From contig NADL03000011.1 of NCBI GenBank assembly GCA_002205965.3, positions 744,001-808,000 on the forward strand: DNA of 64,000 nt, in the 5' to 3' direction. Within the stretch, counting starts at the first letter, position 1, and each line of letters begins with the position of its first letter. The translations under genes were made by a program, and so were the position numbers. Positions 23,733 through 33,934 of this stretch are shown here, in pieces. The notes below the pieces were generated by a model, which was given only the letters and a program-made list of their open reading frames with translations, did not search any database and had not been told where the DNA came from. This DNA is from Kappaphycus alvarezii. Lineage: Eukaryota > Rhodophyta > Florideophyceae > Gigartinales > Solieriaceae.

Positions 23733-24977
23733 TTACTCGATTAAAAGTTGCATCACCTTCGCTACCTCCAACTTTAATGATTTTGGACCACCACACATCT
23801 TTAGGGTCTCCGCCATTAGCCGGATCAGGTATTTCTCCGCGCTTTCAAGGATTAGTCCCCTCCGAGCATCCACAGCCACGCAATGGTAGATGCGCGGACA
23901 ATCCCCTGCCACCTGCGTCAAGCGGACCATCCATACACCGTACTGGTACCTGGTAATGATGCCAATCGCAGTACCACCGCGATTACACGTGTCCTTGCGA
24001 CGCTTCGCATACAACGTCTGCCGTTTATGGGGCTTCCTCAAACTCAGCCCATGGTGAACCCTGTGTAGAATTTCCGCCACCTGCCCAAGCTTTCGAAAAT
24101 GCGCAGTTGTCTGGCACATATAAGCCTCTGCCCTTTCGGACACGTCTTTACCAAGAAGACAACTCACGCCGTTGACAACTGAAGCTGGGACGCAATCAAG
24201 TGTGCCACTTACCCCGACGAGAAGATCGTCTGCACCTCTGTCAAAGAATCTCCGGAGCGTAGGGTTCCCTTCGCGAGCTCCAGGACCAAACGTAACCACT
24301 GCCACCCCTGGGTTCCGTCGACAAAAGTCCTTCATGCATCCCAAAGCCAGTCTTTCATACTGCAACATATCGTGTCCTTGCGATTTCGTAGGATGATACG
24401 GAGGCACTACACAATGCCTTGGAGCTGACTTATCTGGAAAGACAGCTATCACCAGAGTCGCGAAGGCAATGGCCCTTGCTGTGCATGACGGCAATGACAG
24501 CGAAGCCCCAAGGATCGGAAAGTACGACCACTTGTCACTTACATTGGTCATGCATCCATACCACCTCCCTTTTCGAAACTTCTTCCCTCCAACGCTCTCA
24601 CCACTCCCAACGAGTACCGCGTCAACTTCATAAGTTGTTGTGCTACCGCCTCCCAGTTCCTCATCGTCGAAGTCCATCACATCTTGGTTCGTTGTCCCCT
24701 TGCCACTTTGACTCGCATTATCCGCGCTCGGCCCACCACCATGCTCCCTACTCCCACCATTGTTTGTCCTGAGCGACCCTCTGGCTTTTGAAGTACTGTT
24801 ACTTCCTCCTTGTGCCCTTTTTACACGTTTCACCGGCATCACCGGCATCACCTCATCATCTCTACTATTGCCGAACACAATTTTCAGGGACTCCTTTTGT
24901 TCAGCCCATACCCTTGGGCTTTTGGCCACTTCCGCGCGCACCACCGCAGGAACTTCTGCCGTTAATCTCTTTGCCAT
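23733..24977 (-). CDS. Antisense ORF in Copia-B, putative papain-like peptidase
   Basis: The longest intact frame in the window runs antisense to the element, from ATG 24977 (an in-frame TTG lies three codons upstream) to 23733, about 414 residues. The N-terminal third is basic and low-complexity, with a possible nuclear signal PVKRVKRAQ near residues 48-56, followed by a Ser/Gly-rich linker and DFDDEE. The C-terminal half looks globular. DCVPASVVNGVSCLLG (Cys about 262) and YHCVAVDARRGLIL (His about 365, Asp about 370) have the order and setting of a Cys-His-Asp papain-like fold. That assignment is inference. It ends 50 bases beyond the RNase H stop, tail to tail. It could be a captured host gene or an accessory gene of the element. 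Confidence 0.55.
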   Translation of the reverse strand: MAKRLTAEVPAVVRAEVAKSPRVWAEQKESLKIVFGNSRDDEVMPVMPVKRVKRAQGGSNSTSKARGSLRTNNGGSREHGGGPSADNASQSGKGTTNQDVMDFDDEELGGGSTTTYEVDAVLVGSGESVGGKKFRKGRWYGCMTNVSDKWSYFPILGASLSLPSCTARAIAFATLVIAVFPDKSAPRHCVVPPYHPTKSQGHDMLQYERLALGCMKDFCRRNPGVAVVTFGPGAREGNPTLRRFFDRGADDLLVGVSGTLDCVPASVVNGVSCLLGKDVSERAEAYMCQTTAHFRKLGQVAEILHRVHHGLSLRKPHKRQTLYAKRRKDTCNRGGTAIGIITRYQYGVWMVRLTQVAGDCPRIYHCVAVDARRGLILESAEKYLIRLMAETLKMCGGPKSLKLEVAKVMQLLIE

Positions 24978-25215
24978 CTCCAGCAATTCGTTTTTGACGC
25001 CGAACGCGATGAGGAAAGAAAAGGCTCCCCGCTCAACCCCGTTGTAGGATAGAAGGACAAACGTGACGCACCCGGCAAGAAAAGAAGGTGAAGGTCCAGA
25101 CTTTCACACCTATTTACCTGCTTTTTGACCCAATCACTCAAGTACGCTCACCACTTTCCTGCCCAATTGAAATTTCAAACTTTTCTACTGTATAGACCGC
25201 ACACCACTTGGCGCC

Positions 25216-25225
25216 AATGGGGGAG
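25216..25225 (+). promoter_or_regulatory. Polypurine tract of Copia-B
   Basis: AATGGGGGAG lies immediately before the TG of the 3' LTR, matching the position of the tract in Copia-A. Confidence 0.65.
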
Positions 25226-25603
25226 TGTTAAATTCGTTACTGTACGTCGAGTACGGTACTTACTACTGTAGTGTACTGTTGATAACACTGTAATGGTAAT
25301 TACTACTGTACCGTATACTGTAATGAAATTGGCACCCCGCAATACCCCGTCGCGGCATAGCTCGCTGAGTGCGCGGGTGGCATACAGTATATATTGTCGA
25401 TGGTGTCGCCATCTTGCCCCGACTGAGAAGGCACCATCAGAGAAGCCCATTATAGCAACGTTGACTACCATCCAGTCCGTTGCATCGCCGAGGCGTCCGC
25501 CCTGGCCCTTAGCAATAAAGAACCTTACTTTAACGTGTTCTACAATATCGCGCCGATCGCCGTCGCGAGGAACACGGGCCGCGAAAACACGGGTCTCACG
25601 ACA
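25226..25603 (+). repeat. 3' LTR of Copia-B
   Basis: TGTTAAATTCG to CTCACGACA, aligned along its whole length with 18105-18472 but with substitutions and a few indels, including a small insertion near CGCGAGGAACACGG. It is followed directly by the TTAAT duplication. Confidence 0.85.
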
Positions 25604-25769
25604 TTAATGAAACGAAAGATAGCCACAACTTTGTATGACATCAGGAATACCGTACAGTAATATTGGGCGCCAGATTTAAAATTAAGAAAAAGACAATAGA
25701 CTAACTTGCAAAATCAGAAGTCCGCTCTTTATGGTAATGACCAGGGTTGGGGAGGACATGTCAAAATTG

Positions 25770-26070
25770 CATGTACCTGGTACATGAAACATTACAGTAT
25801 TATTAGTTCCCTCGGTACGTCGGTACAACGGTGCATATGAATGATTTTTAATTGGACAAAGCCGAAGTACATGAAACATATAAAAATTTTTGAGGGACGG
25901 TACAAGAACATTAAAAATTTCCGATGTACCAGGTACATTTCAGAAATTTTTTTGAAAAAAGACAGTACAAGGGTACATGATGATAACTTTATGGCATCAG
26001 TAAAACGGTGTCCGCACATGTAGGCACATGTACCAGGTACAAGTATAAAACGGGTATATTTCCGCATGTA
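25770..26070. repeat. Left subterminal GTACATG/CATGTACC motifs of hAT
   Basis: Many copies of GGTACATG or its complement CATGTACC occur in about 300 bases, some paired as palindromes (CATGTACCTGGTACATG). A matching cluster lies at the right end (28660-28875). Such subterminal repeats bind transposase in hAT elements; that role is inferred here. Confidence 0.65.
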
Positions 26071-26084
26071 CCAGTAACTGACCC

Positions 26085-26330
26085 AGACCATGTGGTCTAA
26101 TGGTGGAAACCGGGTTGGTTCCAGGAGAGAACGTGAGTTCGATTCCTGAGAGTGCATCGCTAAAACTGCACTAACGTGCAGGTCACAGAAAACAAGGACT
26201 GTCGTTTGGAGTTTAATTCTAGTCTGAGGACCCGCCTTGGTTTTACCTGGAGCTATATCTTTCCCATCCTGGCAATGGGAAATAGCTTTCGTAGCCAAGG
26301 TTCCAAAGGCGAGGATTAGAAATTAAACGT
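26085..26330 (+). ncRNA. tRNA-like / SINE-like segment inside the hAT
   Basis: TGTGGTCTAATGGTGG (26091-26106) matches an RNA polymerase III A box and GAGTTCGATTCC (26135-26146) a B box, about 44 bases apart as in tRNA genes. A full cloverleaf cannot be drawn: the acceptor and T-stem pairings fail. About 180 bases of unrelated, non-coding sequence follow. This is the structure of a tRNA-derived SINE or a decayed tRNA. It sits between the left hAT end and the transposase stop. Confidence 0.45.
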
Positions 26331-26405
26331 CACTCATTGTTAATGGCCAGATGTCAGTACCGGGAACTATGCAATAGGGATTTCTGTGGCGGCTAAGCAC
26401 TTCTT

Positions 26406-28597
26406 TTACTCATCATCAGTATTTTTGTCATCTAAAGCATTATCTTCTATCTTCAAAAGATAGTCACTAAACTCTTCCATTGACTTAACATGATTATAAA
26501 CATCAAAATCTTCATCATAGTTCTTTGAAATTGTGACAACATTATTGATGTTGTCAGTTGTGATTCTGTTACGAAGTGGACTACAAATTCTACCCGCCAA
26601 GCTGAATATGCGTTCATTTTCAATTTGAGTCGCCGGAATACCCAAAAAGAATTGACAAAGCTTTGCAACTGTCGGAAACAAAGATTGCTTCTTCAATAAC
26701 CAGCTGTACTTGTCAGTTCCTTCGTGAAGGGCTCTGATCGAAACAAGCGAAGTTCGGAAACCATAGACTTAACAATAGCATCCGTATCATCTGAATCTGC
26801 GTTACTCAAAAAGCAGTCTTCTATTTCTTCCCCTGTCTTGGCTTTTGAATTAGTGTCTCCTGCCTCGTCCACATCCAGAACCGAGTCAGATTCTTTTTGT
26901 TCCCTCATGCTTACCATAAGAGGTACTATTATTTTTTCATCATATTTTTTGCTAGTGATCGCGCATTGCCTGGATCACTCTGATGTAGACGCATAAGAGT
27001 AGACTTCAGATCCTTAAACTCAGGATCAAAACCACAGCAAGATAATGATGCACATAGGCGCCATTCAATGGAGTTATTTCGAAGAACGGATCCAACACAT
27101 TGCTAAGTGATTCAACCACAGAAGAGGACATTTTGGCCTTAAGCATACTAACTGTGCGTCAAAATCATCTGAATCCACAGGAACTATAGTCTTGCAGTTG
27201 TTCTTAAACTTCAAATACACACTTGCAATATGTGCAACAGCCTCACTGACGGTCCACGTCTTCTTCTGGCTCTGAAGGCAGGAAAACAAAGTTGTTCAAG
27301 TGTTTCGACAACACATTGAGAAATGTCCCATGTTTCAGGACTTGGTACTCGGTTGCGCAGATTACGATCAGCTTGAGTTCCAAAACATTTGCGAACAACT
27401 TCTTTGTACGAGAGCATCATTCGAAACATCACCAGAACACTGAAAAACTAGTCTTGACTGGGGTCGGCATGAGTCTGGGATTGACATCCAAATATTTGCA
27501 AGCTTCAATCCATTCCTTGCGCCCTTTCGAAGATTTCTTTGTCCAAGTTATGCACTTCTGCAAAGCGGATTGCACTTTGCGAAAATCAATGAGCGGTAGG
27601 CCGTCTGTCACATTGTTAGATAAAGCTGCATTGCATGTCCCAGAAATGATATGGGCAAAGCAAACTCCACTGAAACAACTTCCAATTTCCGCTGCACTGA
27701 AAGAGGTAGATGACCTTATAATGTTCGTGCATGCCCTCAAATTCGCACCCCCATCCTTGACACACGCGAAAACTTTGTCCCTAATTCCAAACTTTTCCAG
27801 CTGCTCAACCAGAAGATCGTGTAGAGATTCACCTCTTGTACTGTTACATTGAATAAGTGCTAGGTGAACTTTGTCTGCTTGAAGTTTCCATCGACTCCAT
27901 GTGCGATCAAGTCAAATATGTTTCGCATCCTCGACTCATCCATAGATCAAATGAGATCGAAACGGAGTCCAATTTTGATAACTGTGGCATCACGAGATCC
28001 AATTCCACTTTCTTCGAAAACGCCGGAATGTGCTTATCAGCTAATGTTTCCTGTCTGGGATCGATACACGTGGGTTCAAGAAGTGAACATATCTCCGGAA
28101 GTCTGGATGATCAACCAACGAAAAGGGAAGTCCTGCCTTTGCTATTAACAAAATCAATCGTTTGTTTGCTTCCACTGCAGTATCTGAGGTGGGATTGTAT
28201 TTCTGATGGGTATCAAGATAAGTCTGAAGTTTCTTCTGCTTCTTCTTAGGGGGCTCGGTAGATGTTTGGGATTCTTCGAACTGCTTGAAAAGGTCCTTGT
28301 GATTTTCCCTCAAGTGCCTTCGTAGTGCGTTAGTACCCATGTTGCTCTGAAACTTCAGAAGTCCTTTACGCTCCCGCTTATTTGCTGCAGATGCTGCAGA
28401 TACGTCTGGTTTGCAAACAATACAAGCATACGTGTTATTGTCATGCTTTGTGTAAAAGCCCCAGAGAATTGCCTTTTTTCCAGACTTCTTGTTGTTGACA
28501 ACGTCTTTTGAGCGATTCTGAGAATTTCATTTGCAGAAAGTGAGCTCGGGACCTTGTTTACTTCGTCATCATTGAGTCGTCCTTCCGGTTGTGGGGA
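26406..28597 (-). pseudogene. hAT transposase (frame-broken)
   Basis: The enzyme would excise and insert the element. N-terminal BED zinc finger: CIVCKPDVS, then LRRHLRENH (about 28.44-28.28 kb). Middle: VKDGGANLRACTN with a catalytic Asp (about 27.75 kb) and CFAHIISGTCN. C-terminal dimerisation block: FLGIPATQIENERIFSLAGRICSPLRNRI (26406-26696), a clear hAT signature. At least five frame changes separate the parts, so the copy is inactive as written. No sure start codon is visible. Confidence 0.85.
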
Positions 28598-28659
28598 TTC
28601 ATTTTGTGAATGGAAGGGGCAATGAAGTCGAAAGTATGGCAGCACTGTCGAAGATACGT

Positions 28660-28875
28660 CTGTATGTACCGACCATTTTGCCAAAAACGACCATTTTGGC
28701 CGGTACATGTAACGATACGTTACAATATTTTTCGAGCTCCCGCATCGGTACATTACAGTGTTTTCGAAAATAACATGTACCGGGGTACATATTACGTACC
28801 GTTTTTGAGATTTTTAGCAATTTTCGGACAGGTACATGTCTAATATACCTGTACATGTACCTGTCCATGTACCTT
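28660..28875. repeat. Right subterminal GTACATG/CATGTACC motifs of hAT
   Basis: Counterpart of the left cluster, with GGTACATG, CATGTACC and GTACATGTAC repeats packed next to the right inverted repeat. Confidence 0.65.
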
Positions 28876-28909
28876 TCAGTGACACGTTTCCCCCAACCCT
28901 GGTTTAGAC

Positions 28910-29340
28910 GAGGACTATTTGTAGTGTGGTAAAGTTGATGGATGATGGCAAAATTGTTTTCAACGGCCGCTCAGTGTTATTCACTTAGCGTGTGTCCATG
29001 TAATACAAAATATACGAATTTGTTAATAGTAATGTGACACATATAGTGTGGGTTAGGAAGGCACGTTACACTGTCAATTGATAACTGTGTTGATTCTTCA
29101 AAACTTTGCTGTTTGATGTAGCAACGTTTTAGCACGGCTGGAACCATTACAACACTCGCAGTAAACCACCCAAAAACATTTACCTTTTGCTATTTTCAGC
29201 GCTAACTCATTTTGTCATCAGTGTGTTTAGTACTTACGCATCAACCAGGGCAGGCTGTCCTTTAGAAAAGATTGTAAATAAAGTTTGTCACACCAAACGA
29301 AAGGAAAATGAAGCTAAAAGGGACATCTTTCCGTCAAGTT
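28910..29340. other. AT-rich spacer
   Basis: No supported feature is seen. Confidence 0.45.
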
Positions 29341-30520
29341 CTCAGTAAACAGCGGTAGCACTACCGCATCACTCTCTTCACCGACGCTCACAAGAAATTC
29401 GGCAACAAGGACGGGGCTCGACACATCCTCACCAGATCAGCCGTCCAACCGGTACAGAATGCATAAAACGCAGACGGCAACATCATAACCAGCACTAGCG
29501 TCCCATATAACGCACCAAAAACAACCAATCCAACATATAAAACCGCGCTACCCGTCGTGCTACCCAAGACCCATACATAGGTCTTACAATCGAACTCGTA
29601 GGACTCACTGAATCAACACCTGCATATCGAGGCCCACCATATTACAGAAAGGACCCTCAAATCACCATGCAAAACCCAGGCTTACCGTGGATAGCCATGT
29701 TAGACAAGCGAGGCGTCGATAAATGGTCTCTTTCAGTTCGGTCCGTTGCCGTCTCCATCTCAGCACGTGACCACATCACCGCAAACCCGCAAATGCCTGG
29801 AGAAACCGCCCAACTCGAAATCTTCTGTGACAAAAGAGATATTTTCATTGGCTCACCAGTCATATTCATACTAACAGACAACAAAAGCCTCATTTTTCGT
29901 CTCGACATCGATCAAACATCGCACCAAATCATCACGGCTTTTTAAAAGCACCTAGACAAAACACACATCAGAAATTCTAAATATCTCAATCCTTGGTAGA
30001 GAAAAAGAAGTTTACTGAAGATGCAAACCTCAACCAGTATGCAGCAGAACACGAAATCATCCAATCTAGCATGATCACAACCAGATACCTCGATATCGGA
30101 AACCTGACCATTTCTGCACGAACTTAACAGCTCTACACGCACAGTGACGTATAATAAACCAGTTGCATCGACAGGAAATCTCGCATGGGTATCCAAACGC
30201 CAACAGACCCTTTCCATCCCAGGAGTACAACCCCACCCCCGAAAACCATCATGCATCAGACAGATTACTTTCTCCGCTTCTTTAGCCGCAGAGCTACCCA
30301 AAATTCAGTTGTCACAGATTGCACTGCAAAGCGATATTTTTATCGTAAAGGAACAAATTACTCACATTCGTCCACTTCAACTCTGCAGTGGTAGGTTTTT
30401 CTATTACAAAAGCCCACCAACACGTTGACCTGTTACTCGATCGGACAATTAGTATAACCTCAACAGACTTTCTGGTAAACTTCAAGGTTTTATTGGCATG
30501 ATGCGTTGTCAATATTTCTT
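29341..30520 (+). pseudogene. Coding-like remnant, possibly retroelement RNase H
   Basis: Base composition here is less AT-rich and several stop-interrupted frames read like protein: ITLFTDAHKKFGNKDGARHI (about 29.37 kb), a 92-codon open frame at 29667-29945 containing ILTDNKSLIFRLD, and VVGFSITKAHQHVDLLLDR (about 30.4 kb). A TD-x-KSL motif occurs in RNase H domains of retroelements, which is the only hint of identity. The evidence is weak. Confidence 0.25.
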
Positions 30521-32726
30521 ATTCTAGTCCATGGCATCGCCTTGACTGTTCCAACAATCAGTAGGCCTGCACATCAAGGTCAGATAAGTCTTAATAGATA
30601 CGCAAGGTGTCTCCTATCTTGGCTAATTGTATCGTTCTGCGAATAAAGTCAATGACAGACCGCTGTCAAGATCTTTCTTTCTTGTTCGGGAAACACAAAT
30701 AAACTTTTTCTGTGTTATCCTGAGAGATCAAGGACTATTCCTTTACAGCTCTAAGATCCCTATTTCTTAAACCTGTGTGTGTGATCTTATTTTGAGGCAC
30801 GGGTCAGTATCTCCAGGAAAGCTGGAAAATGCAAAGGTAGTATAATGGATAATTGTGTCGGGGTTTATTGGCGTTGTAATTCAGAATGGATAAGTGAGAC
30901 ATCTGGGTTGTGAGAAATGGCCACAAGCGCAAGAGCTCATATAAATATTAAGCGGTCAAAAAGCTTGATAGTTTTATTTTCCCTAGACATGGAAATGTTA
31001 AACGTACGAGATATAAATGGTGTCTTTACAGTTGCAATGGTATAGCGAACGACTTTTAAAACATTTTACACATCAACTGTATTCAGCACATGATCTATGG
31101 TGATTCAAGTTATAATCTACGAACATTTTTTGAGTTTCATTTTCAGGAAAGAAACCTGAACAGCCGTCAACAGCCTTCAATACACCTATGTCAAAATTCA
31201 ATTTCATAGTCGAGTGGATTTTTAAAAAATGAAGATTTGCTTTCCGGTGGTCGGCGTGAAAGCGCAAAATGAGACTTTGGGAGTCCTAATTTGACCCCTA
31301 TACCCCTGCGCCTATGTTTCTTTTTAACCTCCACGACTGCATATATCCAAAACAGATATATGAATAAATTAGTGTTAAGCACCCTTACTTGAGTGAATGT
31401 AGTAGAAAGCGAGGTGCAAAGGTTCCCGAGAAGTAAGAAACAAAATATTTCTCTCCAAGAAGGTTTCAAGCGAATCTCGTACCTCAACTCCACAGAGAAG
31501 CTCTGCAGAACTTCTGCAGAACTTTACTGTTTCTGACTTCTGAACCTATCTATCTTAAGCTTAACTTCTGTAGCCCAACGTTCTGTGGATAATCCATCTT
31601 TTGACATCTGTAAACCTTGATTTTTTCCGTCTCACGAGCTTCAGCTCATAATTAAGCTTCTCAAATTTTAATGCCTCCCATATAGCTTAACTCTAGTCAT
31701 TTATGCTTTTTGAGATTGTCAGCGAACAACGCCAAAACTGAAGTCAAATCAATCCTCTCCCCCTTCACACACTTTCTGCTCATCTTCTGACCACTAATAG
31801 CTCGATAGCCTTCTTTTTTTTCTCCCCCTCCCTTTCGCTTCCCTCTTCATAGCGAAACGCTTTTCGAAGCCTCAACATCTCTATCACTCTCTTCCCAAGC
31901 ATCTCCTTAGCTTCAATTCACAGATTGTTAATATTAAATGAGCGAGCCTCTCTCTTCATTCATTTGTGAAAAGCCTGGTTTTGTTCTCCCATTTTGGCCT
32001 TCCGCAATACCAAAAGGACCGCCGTATCGCAAATCATCGCTATGGAATTTGCCTTTTAACCTCTTCTGCGGTTCTGGTGCCGACTTTCACGTGAGTGTAT
32101 GAGACATGTGAGGTTTCTGGTCTACTTTCACAGCTATGTGTTATCTGCTATGGTTTTTGGTTGGATTGTAGGTTGCTAGTTCGTCATTTTTGACCGCAGA
32201 AAGGCAGGGCAGTTTGGGAGGAAATAGGGATGTGGTAGAATGATGAATAAAGATGAAGAGGGATTCAAGAGGTGTGATGAACATTTATTTGAATCTTGAC
32301 TAAAAGCCCCTTTAACGGCTATGTTGTCAGGGTAATCATGCAAGTGAATGCAGTAATGCATAAAAGTGATGAATTTTGTTTGGTCAGAATAAAATGTGCA
32401 TCATACAGTGTTGAAGGCATAATCCCTATATACGCAAAGAAAATTGCACGTAAACATTACAAAAATATTCTAACGGACTCTTAAAACAGTACAGGACAGC
32501 AGATGCCTTAAAAACTCGTTCTGTTCTGTAAAAACGAAAAGTTACTGAAATTGTGCCTAATAAATATAGAAACTATAAAAATGGTAAGGAAAAAGCAACA
32601 ATAAATCATACCTTAACATGATATAGTAGTTTTTTTTGGCATCTTTAGGCTTCAGAATCTCAAAACACCTCTTATCCATTGATTTAAACCAATTTATGAA
32701 GCAACCTTTTGCCAACTTTGGCCCAT
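30521..32726. other. AT-rich stretch without recognisable genes
   Basis: A small direct repeat (CTGCAGAACTT, about 31502-31524) is the only structure noted. Confidence 0.4.
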
Positions 32727-33550
32727 TCATCCTAAAATAGCAACTTTCAGGACATTAACGGAATCATATTGCTTCCTGTTACTGCAAATAGCACTGGGTA
32801 ACATTCCCTCGAGGTTCTCGATAGAATTGAAGTTATGTGAGCGGGCGGGCCAATCCATTACGGTGATATTTTTGTTAGCAAACCATGCCGTAGTGCGCGG
32901 AGAAGCATGGATCGGGGCATTGTTATGTTGAATCACCTAGTCAGATCCGTGATTGATGGCTGCAAAATCCAACAAATTGTTCTGCAATGTCCAGCTGTAG
33001 CTCTCAGTCAACCGCCATATATTAAGATATACGACAGTATACTGGCCAAAATATTTAAAGAAAGCCTAAAACATAACAGACCCGCCACCATTCTGGCGCA
33101 GTTTCAATATGTTCTCTTCTTTACGAACATCATACCAGCAATACTTTAATCCACCTAACCCGTTCAAATTAAATCTTACTCATCAAAAAATGTGAGTTTT
33201 CCAAGCATCGAGGCCTTTTCCAACCATTTCCATTACCAATCAAGACTTGCTTTTTGTGGGCTGCTGTATGGCACTGCGCCTGTTGGAAATTCTTTTATAC
33301 TGCAGTGCTGAGTGCGCGCAATATCTGCAGGACTCTTTTCCCCTATTGGTAAATCGAGAGATGTACATAACTGTCCGGCAGATTTCCCCCTTGTTTGCCT
33401 CGCGTAGCAAGTACTACATGTCATTTTGGGACATCTTTGGGGTTCAACCGCTGCGTAACGCTTTGCCATACTTCTACGGGGTCTGAATGAATGTCCACAC
33501 CACCTTCTCTGAGCGATTGCATTTAGTAGCAATTGAATCAAAGGTCTGTC
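32727..33550 (-). pseudogene. Tc1/mariner transposase pseudogene
   Basis: The C-terminal catalytic part (32727-32936) reads QHNNAPIHAS and MDWPARSHNFNSIENLEG, the DNAPxH and WPARSPDxNPIENxWG motifs of Tc1/mariner transposases. The second catalytic Asp is replaced by Asn and the Pro-Asp of SPDLNP is lost. The final acidic residue is kept. Upstream (to about 33.55 kb), FFDE and a stop-filled KEE...ALGFL-like stretch mark the first Asp region. Multiple stops and frame changes make it a dead copy. Terminal inverted repeats were not found. Confidence 0.75.
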
Positions 33551-33930
33551 CAGCGCATCTGAGCTTCATGGTTTCCTCCTTTTCCTCTTCTGTTAGCTAC
33601 TTCCTGCGCTTCATGTTTTGGCGTTTGATCGGCTTTTGGTGCGGATTAACGCGTAGCTTCGGAGGTTTCTTTTATATAAAAGTAGATAAAGGGCACGCAT
33701 TTTGTTTAGCAAAACGTTTCGTTCGATAATTTTACACGACTTTATATTTGTTTCTATATTGGTTATCAGGTTGAAGTAATTTGTTCCTGTTAAACCGGAT
33801 CTATAGTATAGTACACTGTAAACTGACCCTAGGTATTCTTTATTTATGGAGTAGGTTCCACTTTTAGTATAATTTAATGTGCATCTGGTCGGAATTGTGA
33901 GCGACTAAGAAATCACATAGGTTTCCATAT
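33551..33930. other. AT-rich spacer
   Basis: No supported feature is seen. Confidence 0.4.
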
Positions 33931-33934
33931 TTGT

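Larger units (their letters stand above)
18105..25603 (+). mobile_element. Copia-B, LTR retrotransposon with an extra antisense gene
   Basis: About 7.5 kb bounded by 368-378-bp LTRs and flanked by the five-base duplication TTAAT (18100-18104 and 25604-25608). The plus strand encodes Gag, protease, integrase, RT and RNase H in copia order but in many frames. About 1.5 kb between the RNase H end and the 3' LTR holds one long open frame on the opposite strand. The LTRs are clearly more diverged than those of Copia-A, so this insertion is older. It begins 125 bases after Copia-A ends. Confidence 0.9.
25742..28901 (-). mobile_element. hAT DNA transposon (decayed)
   Basis: The ends are inverted repeats beginning CAGGGTTGGGG on the left and the complement CCCCAACCCTG on the right, the usual CAGGG start of hAT elements. 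The flanking eight bases GTAATGAC and GTTTAGAC agree at five positions and both fit the hAT pattern nTnnnnAn, so they may be an eroded duplication. Inside lie a broken transposase on the minus strand, dense GTACATG motifs near both ends, and a tRNA-like segment. Confidence 0.8.

Noticed and set aside
26085..26160. A functional tRNA gene
   Set aside because: A and B boxes are present but acceptor and T stems do not pair, so only a tRNA-like unit is reported.
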